Shown: positions 9,424-18,501 of the stretch, one piece after another
How the letters are laid out: each line of letters begins with the position of its first letter
Position numbering within the stretch: the first letter of the stretch is position 1
Assembly (NCBI GenBank): GCA_018818835.1
Contig: JAHIRD010000041.1
Location: 1 to 40,222, forward strand
Origin: Pseudomonadota bacterium
Lineage (GTDB): Bacteria; Desulfobacterota; Desulfobacteria; Desulfobacterales; Desulfolunaceae
Direction of reading: 5' to 3'
DNA length: 40,222 bases
The notes under the pieces: generated by a model
What the model saw: only the letters and a program-made list of their open reading frames with translations
The model's database searches: none
What the model was told of the DNA's origin: nothing
Translations under genes and position numbers: made by a program

Positions 9424-10743
9424 TTATTCCTGTGATGCATCCTCTAACTCGGGTTTGATTTCTTCAATAACACTATTATCAATAATAAGCTTTAATGCCT
9501 TTTTTTCAAGCAGGGTATGTTTGAAATATTCAATTTTGTCCGGATTTGATTTGTAAAAGGCACGAATCCCTTCCACTGGCTGATGAATGGCCTTGGCTGT
9601 TTCCTCGAAGCCTGCCTCCATTTCTTCATCGGTCAGATCGATTTTCTCCTGTTTAATGAGGGCACCCAGGATCAGGTGACGCCGGACTTGTTTTTCAGCA
9701 AGGCCGCCGTATTCCTTTTCAAGATCCTCACGGGTCTTGCCAATCTGTTCAAGGCTTATTCCGTTCATCATAAAGGCTTTTTCTGCCTCTGCGATGATGC
9801 TTGCAAGTTCGTACTGAACCATAAGGTCAGGCACTTCAAAGCTGACTTTTTCAATCAGGTTGGTGTGGACCTGCTCATTGAGCTCCTGTTCCATTCGTTT
9901 GTCGTATCCGCTTTTGAGGTTATCCATAATCGCGTCTCGAAGGGCATCAAGAGTTTCAAAGTCACCGACTCGTTTTGCAAATTCATCATCAAGTTCCGGC
10001 AGGACTTCGTGCTGAATGGCATTCAATTTAACCGTAAAGGATAAGGTATTGCCAGCTAAAGCCTTGTTGACATATGTATCGGCATAAACCACGTCAAACA
10101 CTTTAACTTCGCCGGGTTGCATGCCCACAAGCTGATCGTCAAAATCATTTGAAAAAACAGCCGAACCGATTTTATGGCTCGTATTTTCGACCTTGGGGGT
10201 TGCATCAAACGGTTGCCCGTCTTTCAACCCTTCGTAATCAATAAGGACATAATCATTCTGCTGGGCAGCTCTTACTTCGTCAAGAGCAACCCGTTTGGCC
10301 AGATTCTTCCGAATCATTTCAAGCTGGGCATCAACTTCGTTTTCAGACGGCTCGTACATGGTTTTTTTGATTTGAATCCCTGAAAAGTCAATGGGGCCAA
10401 GTTCAGGCATCAGTTCAAGGGTGGCACTGAATTTATATGCGCTTTTGGGATCAAAGTCAGGCATATCCACCACAGGTTCACCGATATATTTCAGCTTGTT
10501 CTCCTGGATGGCTTCAAAAAGAGTTGTCTGGACCAGATGACTTACCACATCGGCATGCACATCACTCTTGAATTTTCTTTCCAGAACCGCTCTGGGTGCC
10601 TTGCCTGTTCTGAAACCATTGACCTTTGCCGTTTTTTTGAGTTTGTTGTAAGCGGCATCCACATCACTGACGACTTTTTCTTCCGGTACTTCAATATGCA
10701 GAATTTTCTTAACGGTATTTACGTCTTCAATCGATACTTGCAT
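9424..10743 (-). CDS. tig: Trigger factor chaperone
   Basis: 439 residues, typical length. The N-terminal ribosome-binding domain carries the signature GFRTGKAPRAVLERKF (residues 43-58), close to the canonical GFRxGKxP motif that docks on ribosomal protein L23. A FKBP-type prolyl isomerase domain (about 150-240, QNDYVLIDYEGLKDGQPFD) and a long helical C-terminal cradle follow. It binds nascent chains at the ribosome exit. The ATG at 10743 has AGAGGA 7 bases upstream. The gene is 143 bases upstream of clpP and preceded by a long structured leader. Confidence 0.97.
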   Translation of the reverse strand: MQVSIEDVNTVKKILHIEVPEEKVVSDVDAAYNKLKKTAKVNGFRTGKAPRAVLERKFKSDVHADVVSHLVQTTLFEAIQENKLKYIGEPVVDMPDFDPKSAYKFSATLELMPELGPIDFSGIQIKKTMYEPSENEVDAQLEMIRKNLAKRVALDEVRAAQQNDYVLIDYEGLKDGQPFDATPKVENTSHKIGSAVFSNDFDDQLVGMQPGEVKVFDVVYADTYVNKALAGNTLSFTVKLNAIQHEVLPELDDEFAKRVGDFETLDALRDAIMDNLKSGYDKRMEQELNEQVHTNLIEKVSFEVPDLMVQYELASIIAEAEKAFMMNGISLEQIGKTREDLEKEYGGLAEKQVRRHLILGALIKQEKIDLTDEEMEAGFEETAKAIHQPVEGIRAFYKSNPDKIEYFKHTLLEKKALKLIIDNSVIEEIKPELEDASQE

Positions 10744-10763
10744 TATTTTTCCTCTTTTTGGCG

Positions 10764-10828
10764 GAGCCCCCGACGCTGTGGCCCCTTGTCTCTTGTTATT
10801 AACATGTTAAAACTCTGCACAGGGGCTC
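10764..10828 (-). promoter_or_regulatory. Structured leader just upstream of tig
   Basis: GAGCCCC (10764-10770) plus TGTG (10777-10780) are complementary to CACA (10818-10821) plus GGGGCTC (10822-10828), an 11-bp stem with a 6-nt bulge ending about 20 bases before the tig start codon. The stem leaves the AGAGGA ribosome site free. This is a possible 5' UTR control element; no known riboswitch class is recognised. The rest of the gap between tig and the amidase gene shows no coding sequence. Confidence 0.4.
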
Positions 10829-11025
10829 AAAAAAAGGCCCTCCATCTCGTGCCAGGGGCGATCAAGACCGGCAGAATAATCTAAAAAAAACTGTTCAAAC
10901 TTTCTTTTATTCATTATATTACGCCCTATGGTTCACGTCGCAACATGAATAATAAGAATATATTCGTTCAATGTATTGGCCATTTTATATGTATTACACC
11001 AATATGAAAGCAAAGCCAATTTATG

Positions 11026-11054
11026 AAAGTAATATCAAAAGAAATGGCTGTCAA
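11026..11054 (-). promoter_or_regulatory. Candidate promoter of tig
   Basis: On the minus strand a perfect TTGACA (11054-11049) is followed after 17 bases by TACTTT (11031-11026). The -10 is weak, and the resulting leader would be nearly 280 nt long, consistent with the structured element near the start of tig. Confidence 0.35.
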
Positions 11055-11123
11055 GAAAATTGAGACAAGAAATTTCGTGTGATAATCACTAATTATTCTT
11101 AACAAGGCCCATCACCCTATATT

Positions 11124-11858
11124 ATGAAAAGTAATACGTTTTTTTTTGGATTGATCTTTTTTTTGGTCCTGGCCGGGATACCGTCCCAGGTTTCGCCCCA
11201 AGTCCCTCTGTTTTCAGGGTTAAAAAAAACCATTGTCATTGACCCGGGGCACGGGGGCAATGACACCGGGGCCAGGGGAACCGATAAGGCCCTTGAGAAG
11301 GACGTGACACTTTCCTTTGCAAAAACCATGAAAGCGGCCCTTCATAAAACATACCATGTTACCCTCACTCGGACCGATGATTATTCCATTGATAATCAGA
11401 GCCGAACAGAAACAGCGAACCGGTCCGGTGCCGATCTGTTTATCAGCCTCCATGCCGGTGGGAACTTCATCCATGAGAGCCAGGGCATAGGGATCTATTA
11501 TTACGAAAGGGGACCGGGGCCTGATTTTAATCCTAACACTGATCAAGACGCATTGAACAAAAACATCCCCCCTGCGTCTTGGACCAGAACACAGGAGAAA
11601 TATTCGCCAATAAGCCATGCCCTGGCCCAGTCACTTGCTGAGCATTTTGCCAAGGGCTCTTTGCATCGGAATATACATGTGGAGTCTCTGGCTTTGGTCG
11701 TCCTTTCCGGGGCAAGCATGCCCGCCGTTCTCATCGAGCTTGGCTATATCACCAGCCCCTTTGATGAGAAGCGCATGGCTAATCCCGACTATATATCTGA
11801 TTTTTCGAAAGAATTCTGTACGGCCATTGATGAATATTTCAGCATATATTCCAAATAG
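11124..11858 (+). CDS. N-acetylmuramoyl-L-alanine amidase (Amidase_3)
   Basis: 244 residues. A signal peptide (residues 1-25, KSN then a hydrophobic run FFFGLIFFLVLAGIP) exports it. The catalytic domain begins TIVIDPGHGGNDTGA. The zinc ligands are His43 (DPGHGG), Glu58 (LEKDVT) and His110 (ISLHAG), and the catalytic Glu is Glu205 (VLIELGYITSP). It cleaves the amide bond between MurNAc and the stem peptide, for cell separation or wall turnover in the periplasm. No AMIN targeting domain or SPOR domain is present, so it is a minimal AmiA/CwlD-like enzyme. No good ribosome site is seen before the ATG. It is a single-gene unit upstream of tRNA-Pro. Confidence 0.93.
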   Translation: MKSNTFFFGLIFFLVLAGIPSQVSPQVPLFSGLKKTIVIDPGHGGNDTGARGTDKALEKDVTLSFAKTMKAALHKTYHVTLTRTDDYSIDNQSRTETANRSGADLFISLHAGGNFIHESQGIGIYYYERGPGPDFNPNTDQDALNKNIPPASWTRTQEKYSPISHALAQSLAEHFAKGSLHRNIHVESLALVVLSGASMPAVLIELGYITSPFDEKRMANPDYISDFSKEFCTAIDEYFSIYSK

Positions 11859-11959
11859 TTTTTTTGACATTAAAATAACAGCGCCACCCAAATCTATCCG
11901 ACCCTATAAAAGGACCTTTAACCCGGGTACAAAACGCCTGAATTTTGATGATTTATGGC

Positions 11960-11988
11960 TTGCAAGTTATATGAAAGAGTGGTAAATT
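11960..11988 (+). promoter_or_regulatory. Candidate promoter of tRNA-Pro
   Basis: TTGCAA (11960-11965), a 17-base spacer and TAAATT (11983-11988) lie 32 bases before the tRNA-Pro 5' end, the expected place for a tRNA promoter. Confidence 0.45.
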
Positions 11989-12020
11989 GCGTTCTCTTCT
12001 GAGTTGGATAAGTGGAATAG

Positions 12021-12097
12021 CGGGGCGTAGCGCAGTCTGGTAGCGCGCTTGCTTTGGGAGCAAGATGTCGCAGGTTCGAATCCTGCCGCCCCGACCA
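12021..12097 (+). tRNA. tRNA-Pro (TGG)
   Basis: 77 nt with encoded CCA. The acceptor CGGGGCG pairs with CGCCCCG, the anticodon is TGG in the loop CTTTGGG, and the T-arm is GGTTCGAATCC. Flanked by the amidase gene and, convergently, the STAS gene. Confidence 0.95.
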
Positions 12098-12146
12098 TTG
12101 CTATTGCCTTTGTCCTTACCATGAACCTTTCAGCCGCCTGTTTTGG

Positions 12147-12455
12147 TCAGCTTGCTTTTTCAACCGTAAAATGACGGTCCAGCCGCATTGTGCTGAACAA
12201 ACCATATATGTCTTCTGCAATGTTGATGACCTTGAGTTTTCCACCCTTCTGATCAAGGGAATTATGTGTGGCAATGATAACACCAATTCCCACTGAATCA
12301 ACCATTTCAACTCCAGACAGATCAATCACAAGCTCAGACGGGGATTCTTGGATCTGAGAATTTAATTCCGCTCTAAATTCATTGGCCATGGAAGCGACAA
12401 CATCTCGACCCGGTTTTACAGTAACTTGGTTTCCGTCTTTATTGATTATGCTCAT
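12147..12455 (-). CDS. STAS-domain anti-sigma factor antagonist
   Basis: 102 residues from the ATG at 12455, preferred because GGGGTG lies 5-6 bases upstream; an ATG at 12467 in the same frame lacks one. The whole protein is one STAS domain: a strand (QVTVKPG), helix, the core strand ELVIDLSGVEMVDSVGIGVI with the conserved phosphorylatable serine (Ser54 in DSVG), and a C-terminal helix. SpoIIAA/RsbV-like proteins bind an anti-sigma kinase when unphosphorylated and release a sigma factor or response pathway. No partner kinase or phosphatase gene is adjacent, so its pathway is unknown. Confidence 0.9.
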   Translation of the reverse strand: MSIINKDGNQVTVKPGRDVVASMANEFRAELNSQIQESPSELVIDLSGVEMVDSVGIGVIIATHNSLDQKGGKLKVINIAEDIYGLFSTMRLDRHFTVEKAS

Positions 12456-12889
12456 AAAACACCCCATGTAATAATAAATGATTCGTTGAAAAAAGTGTCA
12501 CACACCAAAAGCTCATCATTATCCCATAAATAACACATGTAATTTATATGTTTATATTGAATTATCTGCTCATTTTTCGCAGTGTGAAATGAATAATGCA
12601 CATAAATTGAGGAAGGAGGATCTCGTCACTCCATATTATTAATCGTAATTATTTTTACCATATTCATTCTCAAATCTCAAACGAATTGTTTACCCGATTA
12701 TTTTTCTTCCGTTCCTTTCAGATAAAATCATTTCAACAAAAAGATCAAAAAACTGGTTGACACCGTCCGTAGTCATGCCGGATAAGTGGACAACGATCAC
12801 GTGATTTTCTCCGAATCAGGACCTTATTTATAAAATAATGTTGATTGAAAACTCATAATCTCTACAAGCTCAACCATGAAGGAATAGGC
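12456..12889. other. Gene-free region between STAS gene and lnt
   Basis: The two genes diverge, so this must contain both promoters. I see AT-rich DNA and one strong purine stretch (AGGAAGGAGGATC near 12611-12623) that resembles a ribosome site, but no open frame follows it. No repeats or hairpins of note. Confidence 0.5.
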
Positions 12890-14479
12890 ATGTTGCCAAA
12901 AATTAGTTATGCAGATCTTAGAATAATGTTTTTCTCAGGCCTTTCAGGCCTTTTCATGTCCATGTCCTTTCCAAAAGCTGATTTGAACTGGCTTTCCTGG
13001 TTTGCCTTTATCCCTCTTTTTTACGTGATCAATAATATAAAGCCAAAGAAGGCCTTCCTTGCCGGCCTCAGCTTTGGCCTGGTCCACTTTCTTTCCCTCT
13101 TATACTGGATCATCACTGTTCTTAATATCTACGGGTATATTCCATTTGCCCTATGTCTCCCCATTCTGGGGCTTCTGACCCTTTATCTGGCCCTGTACCC
13201 AGCATTTTTTTCCTGGTTTCTTTTAAAATTTTGTAAAAAACCAGGTTTCCTTATACTTCTTGCTCCTCCCTTGTGGGTCTGCCTGGAGTTGATTCGGACC
13301 TATGCCTTTTCCGGTTTTCCCTGGGAACTTCTGGGCTATTCACAGCACAATTACATCAAAATTATTCAAATAGCTGATATAACAGGAGTATACGGCCTTT
13401 CCTTCCTGATTATGCTTGTAAATTGCAGCCTTTTTAGTCTTCTTCTCTTTCTTTCAAAAAAACCATGGCAGGGCCATCGTGTCACGCCGGGCATTGCCCT
13501 TGCCCATGTGGCGGCAGCAAGCGTTCTTTTTGCCCTTTGCCTTATTTACGGGGATTTCAGGATAAAACAGATTGATCAATGGGTATCAAAGGCACCCGGT
13601 TTGACTGTTTCCGTGATTCAGGGGAATATCGATCAATCACTGAAATGGACGCCGGCCTACCAACAACAGACCATTTTGAAATACAACCGCTTATCATCCC
13701 TTGCATCGGCAGATTCGCCCGACCTGGTGATCTGGCCCGAAACAGCAGCCCCTTTTTATTATGGAAATGACAAAGCCTTGACCCATCTCCTCATGCAAGG
13801 GCTTTCGAGTACAGGCAGGGATTTTATCATCGGCTTTCCCTCATTTGTCCAAAAACAAAACCATTTTGACTTTTACAATAGTGCCATACTTCTGGATCGG
13901 GATGGTGCCATCAAAGACACTTACAGTAAAGTTAAGCTGGTGCCTTTCGGCGAGTATGTTCCCCTGCAGAAATACATCCCCTTCATTCATAAACTAACGG
14001 AGCAATCCGGTGATTTTTATTCGGGACAAATGGGGGAAACCCTTGATCTTGACAAGGCTGTGGCCGGTGTTCAAATTTGTTTTGAGGTGATTTTTCAAAA
14101 CCTGAGCCGGGCCATGGTAAACAACAAGGCAACATTCCTGATCAATATCACCAATGATGCTTGGTTTGGGAAAAGTTCTGCCCCTTACCAGCACTTTTCC
14201 ATGGTAAAATTCCGGGCCGTTGAAAACCGGAGATCCGTTGCCCGGGCAGCCAATACAGGAATAAGCGGATTCATCGACCCGTCGGGCAGAGAACTATCCC
14301 TAACCGAGCTTTACACCGACGCCTATGTGACCCAGACGATTCCGCTTTTAGATCAACTGACGGTTTATACCCGCTTCGGGGACTGGTTCGCTTTTTTGTG
14401 TTTTCCCATGCTTCTTTTTGCCTTTTTGGCCAGGGATGGAAATGATCGTTTCACCTGTGAAAAAGGGCCCGTTAAATAA
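12890..14479 (+). CDS. lnt: Apolipoprotein N-acyltransferase
   Basis: 529 residues from the ATG at 12890, which has GAAGGA 7 bases upstream; a TTG 45 bases earlier lacks a ribosome site. The N-terminal half has about six to seven membrane helices and the SGFPWELLGY signature. The C-terminal half is a periplasmic nitrilase-fold domain with the Glu284 (WPE), Lys347 (YSKVKLVPFGE) and Cys397 (QICFE) triad. It transfers a fatty acyl chain to the N-terminal cysteine of lipoproteins, the last step of maturation, matching lipoprotein genes such as the M16 protease in this window. The next gene is prfB, 119 bases downstream. Confidence 0.97.
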   Translation: MLPKISYADLRIMFFSGLSGLFMSMSFPKADLNWLSWFAFIPLFYVINNIKPKKAFLAGLSFGLVHFLSLLYWIITVLNIYGYIPFALCLPILGLLTLYLALYPAFFSWFLLKFCKKPGFLILLAPPLWVCLELIRTYAFSGFPWELLGYSQHNYIKIIQIADITGVYGLSFLIMLVNCSLFSLLLFLSKKPWQGHRVTPGIALAHVAAASVLFALCLIYGDFRIKQIDQWVSKAPGLTVSVIQGNIDQSLKWTPAYQQQTILKYNRLSSLASADSPDLVIWPETAAPFYYGNDKALTHLLMQGLSSTGRDFIIGFPSFVQKQNHFDFYNSAILLDRDGAIKDTYSKVKLVPFGEYVPLQKYIPFIHKLTEQSGDFYSGQMGETLDLDKAVAGVQICFEVIFQNLSRAMVNNKATFLINITNDAWFGKSSAPYQHFSMVKFRAVENRRSVARAANTGISGFIDPSGRELSLTELYTDAYVTQTIPLLDQLTVYTRFGDWFAFLCFPMLLFAFLARDGNDRFTCEKGPVK

Positions 14480-14598
14480 ATATTTACATCTCATTCTTGA
14501 TCCATTATGAATAAACGGATATATTTATACCAAGAATTTTAATCCCCTTCCCATGACAACCGGGATGATTGAAACACTATTTATGTGGAGGAAAAACA

Positions 14599-15697
14599 AT
14601 GTCTTTAGAACCGAAAAGTGCACTCAAAGAGTTTCATGCCAAATTAAACCAGTTAGAAGGCTGTCTTTGACCTTGCTGGCAAAGAACACCGATTAAAAGA
14701 ACTCGAAGCCCAGATCGCCCACAAGGATTTCTGGAACAACCCCGACGCCACCGCAGCCGTTCTCAAAGAACGCACAAACCTGACCCAAACCGTAGATAAC
14801 TGGAAAGATTTAAACACCCTTGTGGAGGATTCGGAAATTCTCCTCGAACTTGCCATGGATGAAGCAGATGAGGCGGCCCTCAAGGAGGTTGAAAATCAGA
14901 TAAGGGACATTGACAAACGCCTGTCCCGGATGTCCATGCAGATGATGCTGAACGGAACGGAAGACGGCAACAATGCCATTGTATCTATCAATGCAGGAGC
15001 CGGCGGCACCGATTCCCAGGATTGGGCTGAAATGCTGTTCCGCATGTATTCCAGGTGGTGTGATCAGAAAGGGTTCAAGGAGAACATGATTGATTACCAG
15101 CCGGGAGATGAGGCCGGTATCAAAGGGGTCACGTTTTCCGTATCCGGCGAGAATGCATACGGATATCTAAAGGTTGAAAGCGGCGTCCACCGCCTGGTGA
15201 GGATTTCTCCGTTTAACGCCAATGGAAAACGCCAGACATCCTTTAGCTCGGTGTTTGTCTGTCCGGAACTCAACGATGAAATCGTTGTGGATGTGGAGGA
15301 AAAAGACCTCCGTGTGGACGTGTTCCGTGCCAGCGGTTCCGGTGGTCAGCATGTCAATAAGACCAGCAGTGCCATTCGAATCACCCATTTCCCGTCGGGA
15401 ATCGTTGTGCAGTGCCAGCAGGAGTCTTCACAACATCGAAACCGTGATATTGCCATGAAGGTACTCAAATCCCGTCTTTATCAGATGGAAAGACAGAAAC
15501 GTGATGAAAAACTTCAGGCCATGCATGACGGAAAGGACGACATCAATTTCGGCAGCCAGATCCGATCCTACATCCTTCACCCTTACCAGATGGTTAAGGA
15601 TCACCGAACCCTTCACGAAACCGGCAATGTAAAAGGCGTCCTTGACGGGGATTTGGACCTTTTCATCGAAGCAGCCCTCCTTGCCGGGACCTCCTGA
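14599..15697 (+). CDS. prfB: Peptide chain release factor 2, with programmed +1 frameshift
   Basis: The gene starts at ATG 14599 (GTGGAGG 7 bases upstream), runs 23 codons to an in-frame TGA (14668-14670) inside the classic slip site CTTTGAC (14665-14671), then continues in the +1 frame from GAC at 14669 to the TGA at 15695-15697. The joined product is 365 residues, the same length as E. coli RF2. The stop-recognition motif SPF is at 203-205 and the GGQ hydrolysis motif at 248-250. RF2 reads UGA and UAA, and low RF2 levels favour the shift, giving autoregulation. The internal Shine-Dalgarno-like stimulator is only AGAAGG, 4 bases before the slip codon, weaker than the usual AGGGGG. A call beginning at 14822 would lack 74 residues. 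Confidence 0.97.
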
Positions 15698-15702
15698 TTG
15701 CC

Positions 15703-16263
15703 ATGGTAAACACCGAAGACATCATCCGAACTGTGTATAAGCCGGATTCCCAGGCCTTCCGGATTATCATGGAACACAGCCGGTGTGTGGCGGACAAGGC
15801 CCTTGGGGCAGCCCGAAACCTGGCCCACCTTGGGCCTGATCTGGTGTTCATCGAAGAAGCCGCCCTTCTCCATGACATCGGAATCATCCGGACCCATGCC
15901 CCGAAGATTGGCTGCCATGGCAACCTGCCTTACGTGTTCCATGGGGTTCAGGGGCGGGAAATCCTTGAGGGCATTGGCTTACCCGGACACGGGCTGGTTG
16001 CAGAAAGGCATACGGTGGCAGGTATCACAAAAGAGACCATTCTTTCAAAAGGCCTTGGACTTCCCGCAAGGGATATGATCCCCATCAGTCTGGAAGAAGA
16101 GATCATCTGTTATGCTGACAAGTTCTTTTCAAAAACCCCCGGTAAACTGACCAATGAAAAGACCATGGAAGAGATTCTCGACCAGTTGTCACGATATGGA
16201 GAAGACCAGGTCCGCACGTTCAAACAGTGGCATGAGCGATTCGGGTATTCGCATGGGCAATGA
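15703..16263 (+). CDS. HD-domain metal-dependent phosphohydrolase
   Basis: 186 residues, starting 5 bases after the prfB stop. His25 (IMEHSRCVA), His57-Asp58 (ALLHDIG) and a later HGLVAERH segment form the HD metal-binding set. The spacing matches the compact one-domain HD family near tRNA nucleotidyltransferase or YqeK-like proteins. The substrate cannot be told from sequence. The stop overlaps the thiL start by 11 bases, so the two are translationally coupled and probably cotranscribed with prfB. Confidence 0.85.
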   Translation: MVNTEDIIRTVYKPDSQAFRIIMEHSRCVADKALGAARNLAHLGPDLVFIEEAALLHDIGIIRTHAPKIGCHGNLPYVFHGVQGREILEGIGLPGHGLVAERHTVAGITKETILSKGLGLPARDMIPISLEEEIICYADKFFSKTPGKLTNEKTMEEILDQLSRYGEDQVRTFKQWHERFGYSHGQ

Positions 16264-17206
16264 ATTTGATCTGATCAAAAAAATCCAGCAGAAAATCAGT
16301 GGGATAAATCGCAACCATTCTGCTCTGATCGTACCGCCAGGGGATGATGCGGCTCTTTTATCCAGTCTTGTCCGACCGGTGATCACCACAGACTGTCAAC
16401 GTCAGAATGTCCATTTCCGGCTGGACTGGCAAAGCCCCGAGGAAATCGGTTTCAAGGCTGCAGTGGTCACCCTCAGTGATCTTGCCGCATCCTATGCCCA
16501 GCCGGTCTGTTTGTTCGTGAACCTGACCATCCCCGAAGGAATCTCTGAGCTGACCCTTCTCCAGCTTTATGATGGCCTCTGCGAGGCCCTGACCCTTTAC
16601 CCTTGCGCTCTTGGCGGGGGTAATATTTCATCGGGGTCGGAGCTTTCCCTGGATCTCTTTGCCATGGGAGAAGGGAGCTCCCTCTTGTTTCCCTTACGAT
16701 CCAAGGCCCTTTTGGGCCAGGGACTTTATGTAACTGGCCCCCTGGGCCTGGCCCGGGCTGGCCTGGATGCCCTTGAACGGGGCCTGACAGATGTTCCGGA
16801 TCTAATCCGGTTCTTCAAGCGACCCAGACCCCGGTTTGATGCCGCCGATATACTGTTAAAAAAGCATATCTCCTGTGTCATGGATATCAGCGACGGCCTT
16901 GCCGGTGATGCCCATCACCTGGCCGAAGCCTCCAATATTGCCATTCGCTTCGAAATCCAAACGTCTTTTATGCCTGATATCCTGAAAGAGTATTGCCAGC
17001 GATTCAATCTTTCACCCCTGGAGATGACACTGGCTGGAGGCGAAGATTATGAACTGCTATTTACCTGTGAGGAGTCTGTGTTTCAAACCATAAATAAAGA
17101 CCTTCCAGGTGCCTTCAAGGTTGGGACCTGTCTTGAATTTCAGGGCACCCGGATCCTGAATCCTCCCCTCAGTGCCCATTCGTTTGTTCATACCGTGGGG
17201 GACTGA
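16253..17206 (+). CDS. thiL: Thiamine-monophosphate kinase
   Basis: 317 residues from the ATG at 16253 (MGNEFDLIKKIQQKI, the usual ThiL N-terminus EFDLI). A longer frame from 16154 would run entirely inside the HD gene and is not used. The family signatures are PPGDDAALL, TTDCQRQNVHF (usually TxDxxVEGxHF), VTLSDLAASYA, LGGGNISSG, VMDISDGLAGD and LAGGEDYELLF. It phosphorylates thiamine phosphate to the diphosphate coenzyme using ATP. Overlap with the upstream HD gene suggests coupling. No other thi genes are nearby. Confidence 0.96.
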   Translation: MGNEFDLIKKIQQKISGINRNHSALIVPPGDDAALLSSLVRPVITTDCQRQNVHFRLDWQSPEEIGFKAAVVTLSDLAASYAQPVCLFVNLTIPEGISELTLLQLYDGLCEALTLYPCALGGGNISSGSELSLDLFAMGEGSSLLFPLRSKALLGQGLYVTGPLGLARAGLDALERGLTDVPDLIRFFKRPRPRFDAADILLKKHISCVMDISDGLAGDAHHLAEASNIAIRFEIQTSFMPDILKEYCQRFNLSPLEMTLAGGEDYELLFTCEESVFQTINKDLPGAFKVGTCLEFQGTRILNPPLSAHSFVHTVGD

Positions 17207-17267
17207 TTTTTTGCTGTCTTCGACAACGTCCATCATTATTCAATGGTTTCGCCGGTTGAGCGGTGAT

Positions 17268-17293
17268 GTTGGGTTTCGTGGCCTCAACCCAAC
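17268..17293. repeat. Hairpin repeat, GTTGGGTT type
   Basis: GTTGGGTT (17268-17275) and AACCCAAC (17286-17293) flank a 10-nt loop. Sequences of this form (TTGGGTT...AACCCAACCTACG) recur between genes in many bacteria. A second palindrome, CAACCTTTT-T-AAAAGGTTG, follows at 17324-17342. Confidence 0.55.
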
Positions 17294-17368
17294 CTACGGA
17301 CTCATCCCAAAATGCATGTTTGGCAACCTTTTTAAAAGGTTGGCCCCCGGCAGGAATAATCTTTTGCC

Positions 17369-17487
17369 CTTCTTTGTGCTCTTCGTGTGCTTGTGGTTAA
17401 AATACGTTTATTTCGTTTCCAGGCAAAGCCTGAAAACTTAACTTTAATCTTACAAGTCATGAAGGACACGAAGAGTACGAAGAAAAA
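17369..17487. repeat. Inverted pair of CTTCGTG-type repeats
   Basis: The left arm 17369-17396 (contains GTGCTCTTCGTGTGCTT) and the right arm 17459-17487 (contains AAGGACACGAAGAGTACGAA) are degenerate reverse complements around a centre that holds a small AGGC-AAA-GCCT palindrome. The same motif recurs at 36630-36650, 36695-36713 and 36893-36912. The rest of the gap before tatD shows nothing else. Confidence 0.6.
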
Positions 17488-17643
17488 CAAATAATTTTAC
17501 AGGTATTGTTTTTCTTCATATTGGATGTATTTTACAGATTAAATTTTGAAAATCTTCCGATAAAGACAAAATGATTGCTCATCTTCCGTTCAGATGATAA
17601 ACGCAGGGTTATTTTTTGAATTTATTAAAGGAGTGTTATACCC

Positions 17644-18441
17644 ATGAAATTATTTGACAGTCATTGCCATCTGGATGACTCGTCCTATTATAAGGATATG
17701 GACCTGGTTATGGAACGCGCCCGGACAGCCGGAGTTGAGGCCATTATGCTGGTGGGCATCACGGAAAAAAATTCTGCCCGGCTGGTTGACATGGCTGAAG
17801 CAAACCCCATGTTTTATTGCTCGGTGGGCATTCATCCCCACGATGCATCACAGGCAACGGACCAGGCCCTTTTAAATCTGAAGGCATGTGCAAAAAATCC
17901 CAAGGTCAAAGCCTGGGGAGAAACCGGACTTGATTTTGCCAGGATGCATTCACCCCGGGAAACCCAGGAATTCTGGTTTGAAAAGCAGATGGCGGCAGCG
18001 GCCGACCTTAATCTCCCCTTGATTTTCCACGAACGGGATTCCCAGGGACGTTTTCTTGAAATGGTCACAACCCACAGCAAGACTCACGATTTAAAGGGAG
18101 TCGTTCACTGTTTCAGCGGCAACCTCACCGAAATGAACGCCTATCTCGATCTGGGATTATACATCGGAATTACGGGGATTCTCACCTTGAAGGGACGAGG
18201 CGTGGATTTACGGGAACAGGTGCTCCAGATACCCGAAGACAGACTCCTCGTCGAAACCGATGCCCCCTACCTGACCCCGGCCCCGGAAAAAAACAAAAGC
18301 CGTCGGAACGAACCGGCCTTTGTTCGCTCGACATTTCTGAAGCTGGCTGAATTAAGACAGGATGATCCGGAACGTTTGTCCGAGGTGATCTGGAATAATA
18401 CCTTGAGACTCTATAATATCGATGCCACCACCGGCCGTTGA
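17644..18441 (+). CDS. TatD-family metal-dependent hydrolase
   Basis: 265 residues, the usual length. Metal-binding residues: His7 and His9 (SHCHLD), Glu93 (GETGLD), His129 (IFHERD), His155 (VHCFSG) and Asp206 (ETDAPYL). Members are 3'-5' exonucleases/DNases or D-aminoacyl-tRNA deacylase-like enzymes of the amidohydrolase fold in the cytosol; the true substrate of this copy is not clear. AAGGAG lies about 10-11 bases before the ATG, a little long. It is a single-gene unit flanked by repeats upstream and a pseudogene downstream. Confidence 0.93.
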   Translation: MKLFDSHCHLDDSSYYKDMDLVMERARTAGVEAIMLVGITEKNSARLVDMAEANPMFYCSVGIHPHDASQATDQALLNLKACAKNPKVKAWGETGLDFARMHSPRETQEFWFEKQMAAAADLNLPLIFHERDSQGRFLEMVTTHSKTHDLKGVVHCFSGNLTEMNAYLDLGLYIGITGILTLKGRGVDLREQVLQIPEDRLLVETDAPYLTPAPEKNKSRRNEPAFVRSTFLKLAELRQDDPERLSEVIWNNTLRLYNIDATTGR

Positions 18442-18501
18442 ATTACAGAGAATGCAATCTGCATACTTGGACGTGTTCCCTTCTCTTAGCAAGGAACTAT
18501 T

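Noticed and set aside
14822-15697. RF2 as a 291-residue protein starting at 14822
   Set aside because: The upstream ATG with a ribosome site and the CTTTGAC slip site give the full 365 residues; the short form would lack the N-terminal domain.
17172-17441. 89-codon plus-strand frame after thiL
   Set aside because: It overlaps thiL's end in another frame and then reads through hairpin repeats.
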